Of a DNA stretch of 64,000 nt, positions 32,818 through 40,924 are shown one piece after another. This DNA comes from Paenibacillus sp. PK3_47 (lineage in GTDB: Bacteria; Bacillota; Bacilli; Paenibacillales; Paenibacillaceae), in contig NZ_CP026029.1 in assembly GCF_023520895.1 (NCBI RefSeq), positions 5,704,001 through 5,768,000 of the forward strand, read 5' to 3'. Each line of letters opens with the position of its first letter. Within the stretch, counting starts at the first letter, position 1. The position numbers and the translations under genes were made by a program. The notes beneath the pieces were generated by a model that saw only the letters and a program-made list of their open reading frames with translations, had not been told where the DNA came from and did not search any database.

Positions 32818-35106
32818 TCAGTACTTTGGCAGCTTATATACCGGCCACAAGACCAGCCTGAATATTTTGCGGCCCCAAAAGGCGATAACGGTTCCTGCAT
32901 TCCATGAGCCCCGGTTATTCTGCATGAATTGATCATTGATAATATAAGTCCTGGTGGAAGGAGGGCTTTTCAGGCCGAGCTCTTCCCACCTGGCCGGATC
33001 ATTCGAACCTCCAAGCTTTGCAAGCATATTAGCGCATTCTTGATTGATCTTAGCCGGAAGCTGGCCGAAGGCCCGGGTGATTTGCGCATGAAATTCATCA
33101 ATCGGATTGCGGCTGGCGAGGCTCTCCAGGTGGATGCTTTCGCGAAGGTAAGAGACATAGGCGAGATGGTCAGCCCAGAGCTGGTCAATATAAAACAGCC
33201 GTACCCGCTGCTCGGAAGGGCTAATCGGCTGCTCGCCTTTCAAAATTCCGAGCCGTTCACCGTATAGAATCCGCCTCTGATCCTCCACCATATCTGAATA
33301 ACTGTTCAATTCCTTGTGTATCTCGAAGTTTTGGCCCATAACGACGCGCTGGATATGCGTGATTTTGCTGCAGAGCACAGCATCTTCCAGAGCCTCATCC
33401 TGTCTGGCTGCACGAACCGTCGCCCTGATGCCGAAACGAAGCAGCATTTCGTCTTCCAGGCTTACAAAAAATACGGAGGATCCCGGATCACCCTGGCGGC
33501 CCGAACGTCCGCGCAGCTGGTTGTCGATCCGCAGGCTCTCGTTCACATGTGTACCAATTACGTATAACCCGCCCAGTCCGGCAACAACTTCTGCCTGCTC
33601 GGGGTCGCCGCCGCCGAGCCGGATGTCGACCCCGCGTCCCGCCATATTCGTAGATACCGTCACCGCGCCGGCTTCTCCCGCTTTGGCGATAATTGCGGCT
33701 TCTTCTGCGTCATTTTTTGCATTCAAAACATGACAAGGTATGCCGGCAGCGGCCAGCGTCTCCGCCAGCTTGTCCGATTCCTCGACGCTGGACGTACCGA
33801 TGAGAATGGGGCGTCCCGTTCGATGAACGGATGAGATTTCTTGTACAAGCGCCTTAAGCTTGGCTTCTTTATGGGTATAGATCCGGTGCGGATGGTCGAT
33901 CCGTATGTTTGTCCGGTTCGGCGGGATTTGCAGTACCTGCAGCGCATAAATATCTTCCAATTCACTTGCGGAGACCTGTGCGGTAGCCGTCATTCCGCAA
34001 ATCATCGGATACAGACTGATGAAGTGCTGGATGGTGATTGTCCCGAGGATTTTCCCGCCGGCTGTCCACTGCAGGCCTTCTTTCGCTATCAGCGCGGCCT
34101 GCAGCCCGTCGGGCAAATACCTGTTCTCGGCTACGCGGCCGGTATATTCTTCGATCAGCTCGATGTTACCGTCCCGGACGATATAATCGACGTCTTTTGT
34201 TAACAAAGATTCAACATGCAGCGCGCAATTCAATGAAGTTAACAGATGACTGTTATGATCATCGTACAAATTACCGCAGCCAAGCAGCGACTCTGCCAGT
34301 GCAGCGCCGGCATCATTCAGATACACATTCCGCTGGAATTCGTCAAAGTCGTAATGCTCTTCGGGCTGCAGCTGCCTGGCCACTTCCGCAAACATATTGC
34401 TGCCGCTCTTGGGCGAACTCCACTCGCTGCTGATGACCAGCGGCACCCGCGCTTCGTCTAGAAGCAATGAATCCGCTTCGTCGACGATTACGTAGTGGAA
34501 AGGACGATGTACAGTATCTGCTTCACTTAATGCGATCGTGTCGCGCAAATAATCAAACCCAGCTTCTTTAGCTGTAACATAGGTTATATCTGCTGCGTAT
34601 GCTTCCCGTTTCTCGAACAGACTCATGCCGGATTGAACAGAGGTTACCGTTAATCCGAGGAAGCGGTAAACCGGACCCATCCACTCAGCATCCCTATGTG
34701 CCAAATAATCATTAAAGGTCAGCACATGGACGCCTCTGCCGGTCAGCGCATTCAAATAAGCGGGCATAACGGCAGAAAGTGTTTTACCTTCACCAGTGTG
34801 CTGCTCAATCAACAATCTCTCATGCAGAGCGATAGCCGCCATAATCTGGACATCGTAAGGCTGCAATCCGAGCGTTCTTTTCGCTGCCTCACAAACTAAT
34901 GAATAAGCATCAGGCAGAAGTTCATCCAAAGGCGTACCTGCTTGTGCTTCCTTTTGCAGCCGGAGTGATTCTGCTTGAAGCTGCCCGTCGTCCCATGCAT
35001 CCAGCTTCCGGTTTCTGATGAGCTCCACTTTGTCACGGTAGACCTTCAGCTTATTCTGATTGTCGCGGTCGTAGAACTTTTGCATTAACTTTACGGCCAT
35101 ATTCAT
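32818..35106 (-). CDS. secA2: Accessory preprotein translocase ATPase SecA2
   Basis: A 762-residue SecA-family motor. Walker A is TGEGKTLSAVMP near residue 104, the DEAD-like motif is VIVDEADSLLLDEAR, and helicase motif VI is QLRGRSGRQGDPGSS. It is shorter than housekeeping SecA and lacks the C-terminal zinc-binding tail; instead it ends in a hydrophobic tail (IFRLVLWPVYKLPKY). These features fit an accessory SecA2, which exports a limited set of cell-surface proteins. No SecY2 or accessory glycoprotein genes are seen near it, so it probably uses the main SecYEG channel. The ATG at 35106 follows GAGGGGAGA with a long spacer. Confidence 0.88.
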   Translation of the reverse strand: MNMAVKLMQKFYDRDNQNKLKVYRDKVELIRNRKLDAWDDGQLQAESLRLQKEAQAGTPLDELLPDAYSLVCEAAKRTLGLQPYDVQIMAAIALHERLLIEQHTGEGKTLSAVMPAYLNALTGRGVHVLTFNDYLAHRDAEWMGPVYRFLGLTVTSVQSGMSLFEKREAYAADITYVTAKEAGFDYLRDTIALSEADTVHRPFHYVIVDEADSLLLDEARVPLVISSEWSSPKSGSNMFAEVARQLQPEEHYDFDEFQRNVYLNDAGAALAESLLGCGNLYDDHNSHLLTSLNCALHVESLLTKDVDYIVRDGNIELIEEYTGRVAENRYLPDGLQAALIAKEGLQWTAGGKILGTITIQHFISLYPMICGMTATAQVSASELEDIYALQVLQIPPNRTNIRIDHPHRIYTHKEAKLKALVQEISSVHRTGRPILIGTSSVEESDKLAETLAAAGIPCHVLNAKNDAEEAAIIAKAGEAGAVTVSTNMAGRGVDIRLGGGDPEQAEVVAGLGGLYVIGTHVNESLRIDNQLRGRSGRQGDPGSSVFFVSLEDEMLLRFGIRATVRAARQDEALEDAVLCSKITHIQRVVMGQNFEIHKELNSYSDMVEDQRRILYGERLGILKGEQPISPSEQRVRLFYIDQLWADHLAYVSYLRESIHLESLASRNPIDEFHAQITRAFGQLPAKINQECANMLAKLGGSNDPARWEELGLKSPPSTRTYIINDQFMQNNRGSWNAGTVIAFWGRKIFRLVLWPVYKLPKY

Positions 35107-35435
35107 AGAAAGCTGATCTCCCCTCGCTAGAAAAACGCTTAGATTTGAACACTGTTGAGCTAAGCCTGGCCATCCGCATTGTGCGGATAAAACCTCTTTT
35201 CAATGACTGCGGGCTTATGAACTTCGTATTACTACGTAAAAACCGGGCACTGGTTTCTATAAATTACCTGCTGTCACTTAAGCTTTCCGCATACAGTCTT
35301 ACTTTTTGTGTATCTGGATTACTCTGGTATTTCGTGGCGAAATATTTATTTTTACAATTTTTTACGCTTATGTGTCAGGATTTTTGTTAGAATGGGAGGA
35401 ATGCAGGGGTTTACCCGACTAAAGGAGAGGTTTCA
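35107..35435. other. Gap between secA2 and the serine hydrolase
   Basis: A 329-nt divergent intergenic region. It contains an open frame of 81 codons (35145-35390) without a ribosome binding site, which I do not accept. The T-rich part near 35340-35390 and the AAAGGAGAGG at 35421 serve the downstream gene. Nothing else is recognised. Confidence 0.5.
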
Positions 35436-37340
35436 TTGATAAGAAGGAGATGTGTATTCGTATTCTCGGTTCTATTATTACTGTGCAGTACTGTCACGGC
35501 ATATGCAGCAGAAGAGTCCATCGGGGGAGCAACGCCTTCCGGAATTCCGCTGACAGGTTTAGAAGCTTTAGCAGACGATTATGTAAAAGAGTACATAGGG
35601 CAACATTCTGTTGGTGCGTCTGTTGTGGTGGTGAAAGATGGGCAGGTGGTACTGTCCAAAGGATACGGCTACGCAGATGTGGAACAGCAGATCCCGGTCA
35701 CGCCGGAAACAGTAATGGAGTGGGGCTCCATCAGCAAGCTTACAGTTTGGACGTCCGTGATGCAGCTGGCAGAGCAGGGGGCGATTGACCTGAATGAAGA
35801 TATCCGCAAGCTTTTGCCGCCAAATTTTCTGACAAAGCTGAATTATGATGAACCTATAACGATGCTCCATCTGATGAACCATAATGCGGGATTTGAAGAG
35901 TATATGTTCGACATGGCTTATCAATCCCCTGGGGAGGTTCGGCCGCTGGAAGAAGGACTGAAGCTTGCCCAGCCTGAGCAGATTTACAGACCCGGTGAGG
36001 TTGTGGCCTATTCGAACTATGGCAGCTCATTGGCGGCATATATTGTGGAGAGAATCAGCGGTCAGCCTTTTCATGAATATGTTCAGAAGCATATTTTTGA
36101 TCCGTTAGGCATGAAGGACTCCATTGCCCATTCCGTCGTGGAGGAGCGCCCGGAGCTGCTGGAGCATAAAGCTAAAGGGTATTTCTTCGCAGGAGAAGGA
36201 AGATTTACGCAGGGGGCATGGAATTATATGTCCATGTACCCTAACGGCGGAAATAACGGCACTGCGGAAGATCTGGCTAAGTTTGCGATGGCTTTAGTGC
36301 CTGCGGCGGGAGAACAATCCCCGTTGTTCGGGAATCCGGAGACGCTGGACACCATGCTGTCCCGGAGTTATGCTGCAGCAGAAGACATGCCGGGCATTGC
36401 CCATGGATTCTGGGAATATCCAGGACTGCACCGGACACTGGGGCATGGCGGAAATACGATAGCTTTTGCCACCAATCTGCAGATCGTGCCTGAAGAACGG
36501 TTCGCGGTCATAGTTATGGCTAATCAAGCCGGCGAATCGAGTATCGTTCATGGCCTGACCAAAGCGATAGTAGGCATGCGTGAGCAGGCTGATGTGGCCG
36601 GTCTGCCGGATGTATCAGAGGTGGAAGGGAGGTTCCTGGCTGCACGCCGGCCTGGAGAAGGCTTTATGAAGCTGTTCCCTTATCTTACAATGATGAGCCT
36701 TAAGCCGCAGGGGGCAGATCAGCTACAGGTGTCCCTGGCGGGCATGAGCGGAAGCTATAAGGAGGTTCAGCCATACCTTTACCAGAAGGTGAGCGGGGAC
36801 CCTGGCCTTGATGTCTGGCCCATGCTGTATGCCAAGGTCAATAATGGAAAGGTAGCGGCAGTCTCGGTATATACCTCGGATTATCTGCCGCTGCCTGCCG
36901 GCAAATCCATGCCGGTGCTGCTTATAAGCGCTGCGCTTGCGGCATTGGCTATCGCGTATTTTATTATCTCGCCATTTGTACTGCTGGTGCAGGCGGTCTT
37001 GAACAAGCGGAGAGGCGGAATCCGGACTGTACCCCGTGCCGGCAGCCGCAAGGTGGCGGCTGGACTCACCTTAACGGGTACCGGTATTGTGGTGAACAAT
37101 CTGGTGCTGGCTTTACGGATGCTGAGCAACAGTGAGCGGGCGTATGCAGAAGTGTACCCGCAGATTATAATAAACTATGGGCTGACGGGTTTGGCTGTAC
37201 TGCTGGCCGCTCTGCTGCTGTTCTCCTGGAAGAGGAACCGGTCCGGTTCAACGGCCCGGGACAGTTGGGCGGTTATTCTGCCTGTTGTAATGACCGTTGT
37301 TCTGGTGGGACAGCTTGTGTTCTGGGAGTTTTACAGGTAA
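35436..37340 (+). CDS. Beta-lactamase-fold serine hydrolase with C-terminal membrane domain
   Basis: A 634-residue exported protein. It starts with a signal peptide (about 1-25), then a class C beta-lactamase/PBP4-like domain of about 350 residues. The catalytic SxxK is Ser98-Ile-Ser-Lys101, Tyr-x-Asn is in AYSNYGSS, and the third motif is GHGGNT. A linker of about 100 residues and four membrane segments (about 490-630) follow. Such proteins are peptidases or esterases acting on cell-wall or peptide substrates rather than antibiotic resistance enzymes. The start is TTG at 35436, after AAAGGAGAGG. It is a single gene with a terminator. Confidence 0.88.
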   Translation: MIRRRCVFVFSVLLLLCSTVTAYAAEESIGGATPSGIPLTGLEALADDYVKEYIGQHSVGASVVVVKDGQVVLSKGYGYADVEQQIPVTPETVMEWGSISKLTVWTSVMQLAEQGAIDLNEDIRKLLPPNFLTKLNYDEPITMLHLMNHNAGFEEYMFDMAYQSPGEVRPLEEGLKLAQPEQIYRPGEVVAYSNYGSSLAAYIVERISGQPFHEYVQKHIFDPLGMKDSIAHSVVEERPELLEHKAKGYFFAGEGRFTQGAWNYMSMYPNGGNNGTAEDLAKFAMALVPAAGEQSPLFGNPETLDTMLSRSYAAAEDMPGIAHGFWEYPGLHRTLGHGGNTIAFATNLQIVPEERFAVIVMANQAGESSIVHGLTKAIVGMREQADVAGLPDVSEVEGRFLAARRPGEGFMKLFPYLTMMSLKPQGADQLQVSLAGMSGSYKEVQPYLYQKVSGDPGLDVWPMLYAKVNNGKVAAVSVYTSDYLPLPAGKSMPVLLISAALAALAIAYFIISPFVLLVQAVLNKRRGGIRTVPRAGSRKVAAGLTLTGTGIVVNNLVLALRMLSNSERAYAEVYPQIIINYGLTGLAVLLAALLLFSWKRNRSGSTARDSWAVILPVVMTVVLVGQLVFWEFYR

Positions 37341-37365
37341 AAGATAATTCGGCGTGAATTCAGTA

Positions 37366-37406
37366 TCAAGAGCTCTTTGTGAGTGTGGGCTCTTGGTCTT
37401 TTTTTG
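37366..37406 (+). terminator. Terminator of the serine hydrolase gene
   Basis: CAAGAGC pairs with GCTCTTG, followed by a T-rich run after GTC. Confidence 0.75.
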
Positions 37407-37466
37407 TGAAAAGTCGTTATAGTTGTCCTCGTAACTGTTCCGTCATATCAGGGGATGGTATGGAGG

Positions 37467-37560
37467 CCCAATGTATGTATGCGGTAATTGAGTACAATGG
37501 GCCGCTGTAAGGGCAAAGGGTCGGATGTACACGAAGACCGAGTACAATACACAATGCACT
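37467..37560. repeat. Degenerate copies of the 52-nt repeat
   Basis: Two degenerate units: one starts at AATGTATGTATG, with GAGTACAATGGGCCGC inside; the next has ATGTACACGAAGACCGAGTAC, matching the array at 38588. They precede the nuclease/HTH gene. Confidence 0.6.
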
Positions 37561-37755
37561 AATCGAATGTAAGCGGAATGATTATCCGTAGCATAGAGTG
37601 AGGGATAGGAGTCATTGCAGGTAGAGAAGTTGGGGAAAAACTTAAACTAAAATGGTTAGTTTGCTATTCTGCCATCAAATTAACAATATTTGTATTTTTT
37701 TAGCCGACTAAAAGTGGCAGACTACATATAAATGCAGGCTAACGCGGCAAAGAAT

Positions 37756-37795
37756 GCCCCGTCTCCTATTCCAATCGGAAGGAGGCGGGGCTTTG
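37756..37795 (+). terminator. GC-rich hairpin ahead of the nuclease/HTH gene
   Basis: GCCCCGTCTCC pairs with GGAGGCGGGGC around a 14-nt loop, followed by TTTG. It lies 40 nt before the gene start, so it may attenuate that gene or end an upstream transcript. Confidence 0.55.
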
Positions 37796-37835
37796 TGCAT
37801 TTAAAAACTAATTTTGTAGCAGAAAGGGGAAGGGT

Positions 37836-38519
37836 ATGGGGTTTAGAGAGGAACATGAGCAATGGTTGTTTGATCATTTCAAGCGAAGAAAAGGGGAGCG
37901 GCTTGATGCTCTGAAACGTGGTCACGGCTATGGTAACCGCTTATTTGTCGAAGAAGTGTGGTGGCCGCTTGCCGGCCATTTTGATGGACTGCATCCGGAG
38001 TATGAAGTGAGGGACTGGCGTGGCCGATCATATTTTGTAGATTTATTGTGGGAGGTCGGTTCCTCGCGTATTGCATTTGAAGTTATGGATTATGGCTCAC
38101 ATGGTACGGACCGGAGCAAATACCGGATGGACCTGAACCGCGGGCTTTTTTTGCAGTCACAGGATTGCACGGTACTCTATATCTCGCTGGATGAGCTCAA
38201 AGAAAATCCGTCTTTCATCCTTACGGCACTGCAGAACGTTCTGTATCCTTATTTGTCCTCGGGTCTGTCTGCGAACAGAACAGCTGAGAGAACTTACTCA
38301 AAAATCGAACGTGACATAATGCGGTCAGCGATTCGTCATCACCGTATCCTTCGCCCGGCTGCTGCTGCAAAAGAGCTGGATTTGCATCCGATGACGGTCA
38401 TAAAATACTGCCGCAGACTGGTGGAAAAATGTAAATTCCGGCCTGTGGCAAGAGGAGCCTCCCAGCGGATTGTTTACTATGAATACATTGGTATGATTCA
38501 TAGCCCGGATCTGGTTTGA
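37836..38519 (+). CDS. Putative PD-(D/E)XK nuclease-like protein with C-terminal HTH
   Basis: A 227-residue protein I cannot name. Residues about 55-125 read as a restriction-endonuclease-like core: VRDWRGRSYFVDLLWEVG, then RIAFEVMDYGSHGTDRSKYR, then CTVLYISLDEL. The Asp on the first strand, the E-x-M/D segment and the later R-L-D spacing resemble DUF559/Vsr-type folds, but the classical Lys is replaced. The C-terminus (about 155-205) is a helix-turn-helix (ILRPAAAAKELDLHPMTVIK). There is no signal peptide. Palindromic repeats flank it on both sides (37467-37560 and 38588-38835). The ATG at 37836 follows AAAGGGGAAGGG. The nuclease assignment is inferred from pattern only. Confidence 0.6.
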   Translation: MGFREEHEQWLFDHFKRRKGERLDALKRGHGYGNRLFVEEVWWPLAGHFDGLHPEYEVRDWRGRSYFVDLLWEVGSSRIAFEVMDYGSHGTDRSKYRMDLNRGLFLQSQDCTVLYISLDELKENPSFILTALQNVLYPYLSSGLSANRTAERTYSKIERDIMRSAIRHHRILRPAAAAKELDLHPMTVIKYCRRLVEKCKFRPVARGASQRIVYYEYIGMIHSPDLV

Positions 38520-38587
38520 TGAATGATCTGTTCCGAGGTAACTTTGTGAAAACCAAACAGTGATAGCACAGGCAGGTAACTTACCTA

Positions 38588-38835
38588 AATGTACTCGAAA
38601 AACCGAGTATATTGGGCCACCGCGAGTGCCAGCGTCCCCAATGTACTCGAAAAACCGAGTACAATGGGCCACCGCGAGTGCCAGCGTCCCCAATGTACTC
38701 GAAAAACCGAGTACAATGGGCCACCGCGAGTGGCAACGGCCCCAATATACTCGAAAAACCGAGTACATTGGTCCACCGCGAGTGCCAGCGGCCCCAATGT
38801 ACTCGAAAAACCGAGTACAAGGGCCACCGCGAGGT
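38588..38835. repeat. Array of 52-nt tandem repeats, each with a GTACTCG/CGAGTAC palindrome
   Basis: Four complete 52-nt units (38588, 38640, 38692, 38744) and a fifth partial one (38796 to about 38835) stand head to tail. Each opens with AATGTACTCGAAAAACCGAG and continues to a CCACCGCGAGTGCCAGCG block. Units differ at only a few positions. There are no variable spacers. It stops directly at a terminator and belongs to the same family as 13590 and 37467. Confidence 0.93.
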
Positions 38836-38838
38836 ACC

Positions 38839-38892
38839 AAAAAACAAGCGATCGCCAAAGGCAGTGCGCCTCTTGAAGATCGCTTGTTTTCC
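38839..38892 (-). terminator. Terminator of the sugar ABC operon
   Basis: AAAACAAGCGATC and GATCGCTTGTTTT pair around 24 nt. On the minus strand the stem is followed by six T. Confidence 0.85.
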
Positions 38893-38916
38893 AGTATGGG
38901 AGTGCTTAAGTTTGCG

Positions 38917-39831
38917 TTAGCCTTTTACACCACCGACCACCATTCCTTTGACGAAATATTTCTGCAGGAACGGGTACACGATAATAATCGGTACACTGGC
39001 AACGATGGTCATGGTAGCCCGGACGGAGGTTGGCGTTACTGCGGCTTTATTTCCCTGAGCATTGGCGAAGGCATCGGCTGCCGAGCTTGCACTGGCTGTA
39101 TTTGACGTGGACAGCATCTTCATCAGTTCATACTGGAGAGTGCTGAGGCTTGGTGTAGAAGAGTTATACAGGAAAACGTCAAACCAGGAGTTCCATTGGT
39201 ACACGGCTACGAACAACGAGACGGTGGCAAGCGCTGGAACGGTCAGCGGAAGCACAATGCGTGAAAAGGTAATGAAATCCCCGGCACCGTCGATTTTTGC
39301 TGATTCCATCAGACCCTCTGGCAGTCCTTCGATAAAAGAACGGATCACGATCATGTTAAAAACACCGATGATGCCCGGGATAATGTATACCCAGAAGGTG
39401 TTCAGCATATGCATTTCTTTGATCAGCAGGTAGCCTGGAATCAAGCCGCCGCTGAAATACATGGTAAAGATAAAGGTGACGGATACGAACTTTTTCAGTT
39501 TGTATTCCGGACGGCTAACTGTATAAGCCAGCATTGCTGTACAGAACACGGAGACAACCGTTCCGACAATGGTGCGTGCAGCAGAAATAAAGGTTGCATA
39601 AAAAATGTTGGATTCACTAAAGACATATTCGAAATTTCTCAGTGTCCATTCCCGCGGCCAAATGTAGATATCCCCGCGCACTGAATCATTGGCATCGTTA
39701 AAGGATAGGGCAAGCATATTCAGAAAAGGGTAGAGGGTAACAATAACCAGCAGGATCATAAAAATAGTATTGCAGATATCAAATATTCTGTCACCCAGCG
39801 AGGAATTCCGGAATTTTTGGTTTTGTGCCAT
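38917..39831 (-). CDS. Carbohydrate ABC permease (LplC/YtcP-like)
   Basis: A 304-residue permease with six membrane segments and the coupling motif ESAKIDGAGDFITFSRIVLP. Members of this subfamily import oligosaccharides such as pectin-derived or uronide fragments. The ATG at 39831 follows AAAGGAGGCACACGTT. It is the last gene of an operon with the LplB-like permease and the binding protein. Confidence 0.92.
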   Translation of the reverse strand: MAQNQKFRNSSLGDRIFDICNTIFMILLVIVTLYPFLNMLALSFNDANDSVRGDIYIWPREWTLRNFEYVFSESNIFYATFISAARTIVGTVVSVFCTAMLAYTVSRPEYKLKKFVSVTFIFTMYFSGGLIPGYLLIKEMHMLNTFWVYIIPGIIGVFNMIVIRSFIEGLPEGLMESAKIDGAGDFITFSRIVLPLTVPALATVSLFVAVYQWNSWFDVFLYNSSTPSLSTLQYELMKMLSTSNTASASSAADAFANAQGNKAAVTPTSVRATMTIVASVPIIIVYPFLQKYFVKGMVVGGVKG

Positions 39832-39847
39832 AACGTGTGCCTCCTTT

Positions 39848-40810
39848 CTAGTACAATCTGCTTTCGCCCATACGCTTGGCGAGGTTGTTAGCGGTAATTA
39901 AGAAGATAAAGCTGACCACGGTTTTGAACATGCCGGCTGCAGTCGCAAGGCCAAAGTTATTCATTTGCATGCCGTATTTCAGCACGAATATATCTAGATT
40001 TTCCGAATAATCAATATTCATCCCGTTGCCAAGCAGGTACTGCGCTTCGAAACCGGATTCAAGGATATGGCCCAGATTCATGATCAGGATCAGAACAATT
40101 ACCGGTTTCATGCCTGGAAGGGTGATATACCACATCCGCTGAAGACGGGAGGCACCGTCTATTTCGGCGGCTTCATATTGGGACGGGTCAATGGTGGTGA
40201 TGGCAGCCAGATAAATGATCGTGTTCCAGCCTACATTTTTCCAAACTTCAGTGACTCCGAGAATTCCCCAGAAGTACTCGCCGACCCCGAGCCACAGCAC
40301 AGGCTGATCAATGAGATTCAGGCGGAGCAGCAGCACATTGACAATTCCTTCAGGTGCCAGAGCTGTCTGCACGATATTGGCCGCCACTACCCATGAGATA
40401 AAGTAGGGCAGGTAGCTGATGGTCTGAACCGTGCGCTTGAAGAAAACTTTACGCAGTTCATTCAGCAGAAGGGCCAGGACGATAGCTGTTACAAATCCAA
40501 GGACCAGATTAATCGAGCTCATCACGAGCGTATTGCGCAAAACACGGTAAAACTGCGGTTCCTGGAACAAAAATTTGAAATTATCCAAACCCACCCAGGT
40601 TTGATCTAAAAAATCTCTGGCCGGCTTGAATTTTTGGAAAGCAATCGTCCATCCCCAAAGCGGGAGGTATTTGAAGATTATCACCCACAGAAGAAAGGGC
40701 AGTGACATCAGCATTAGCATTTTCTGTTTAGATAACTCTTTGAAAAAGACTTTCACGCGCGAATCGCCAGTATTCGATTGCGGCATTAGTCCAGCAGCAG
40801 GTTTCTCCAC
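39848..40810 (-). CDS. Carbohydrate ABC permease (LplB/YteP-like)
   Basis: About 320 residues with six membrane segments. The coupling motif EAAEIDGASRLQRMWYITLPG is split as usual in the central loop. I chose GTG 40810 because AAAGGGG lies 9 nt upstream; the frame is open to a TTG at 40855 that has no ribosome binding site. Together with the permease at 38917 it makes the membrane channel. No ATPase gene is in the operon, as is normal for this family, which shares MsmX-type ATPases. Confidence 0.92.
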   Translation of the reverse strand: MEKPAAGLMPQSNTGDSRVKVFFKELSKQKMLMLMSLPFLLWVIIFKYLPLWGWTIAFQKFKPARDFLDQTWVGLDNFKFLFQEPQFYRVLRNTLVMSSINLVLGFVTAIVLALLLNELRKVFFKRTVQTISYLPYFISWVVAANIVQTALAPEGIVNVLLLRLNLIDQPVLWLGVGEYFWGILGVTEVWKNVGWNTIIYLAAITTIDPSQYEAAEIDGASRLQRMWYITLPGMKPVIVLILIMNLGHILESGFEAQYLLGNGMNIDYSENLDIFVLKYGMQMNNFGLATAAGMFKTVVSFIFLITANNLAKRMGESRLY

Positions 40811-40924
40811 CTTAACAATCCCCTTTCCCAGACCTGTATGATCTCTTTGCAGCAATTCTAGAAGGGAAAAGTGAAGACAGCTTCACTTTTCCCGGTATGG
40901 AATCCTAATAGAACAGCTACTGAC

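Noticed and set aside
35145..35390. 81-codon frame upstream of the serine hydrolase
   Set aside because: No ribosome binding site and no protein-like pattern; it lies over a divergent promoter region.
38588..38835. CRISPR array
   Set aside because: The whole 52-nt unit repeats, including the part between palindromes. There are no unique spacers and no cas genes in the window.
38560..39105. Long open frames on both strands over the repeat array (up to 181 codons)
   Set aside because: They arise because the repeat unit lacks stops in several frames. They overlap a terminator and the permease gene and have no ribosome binding site.
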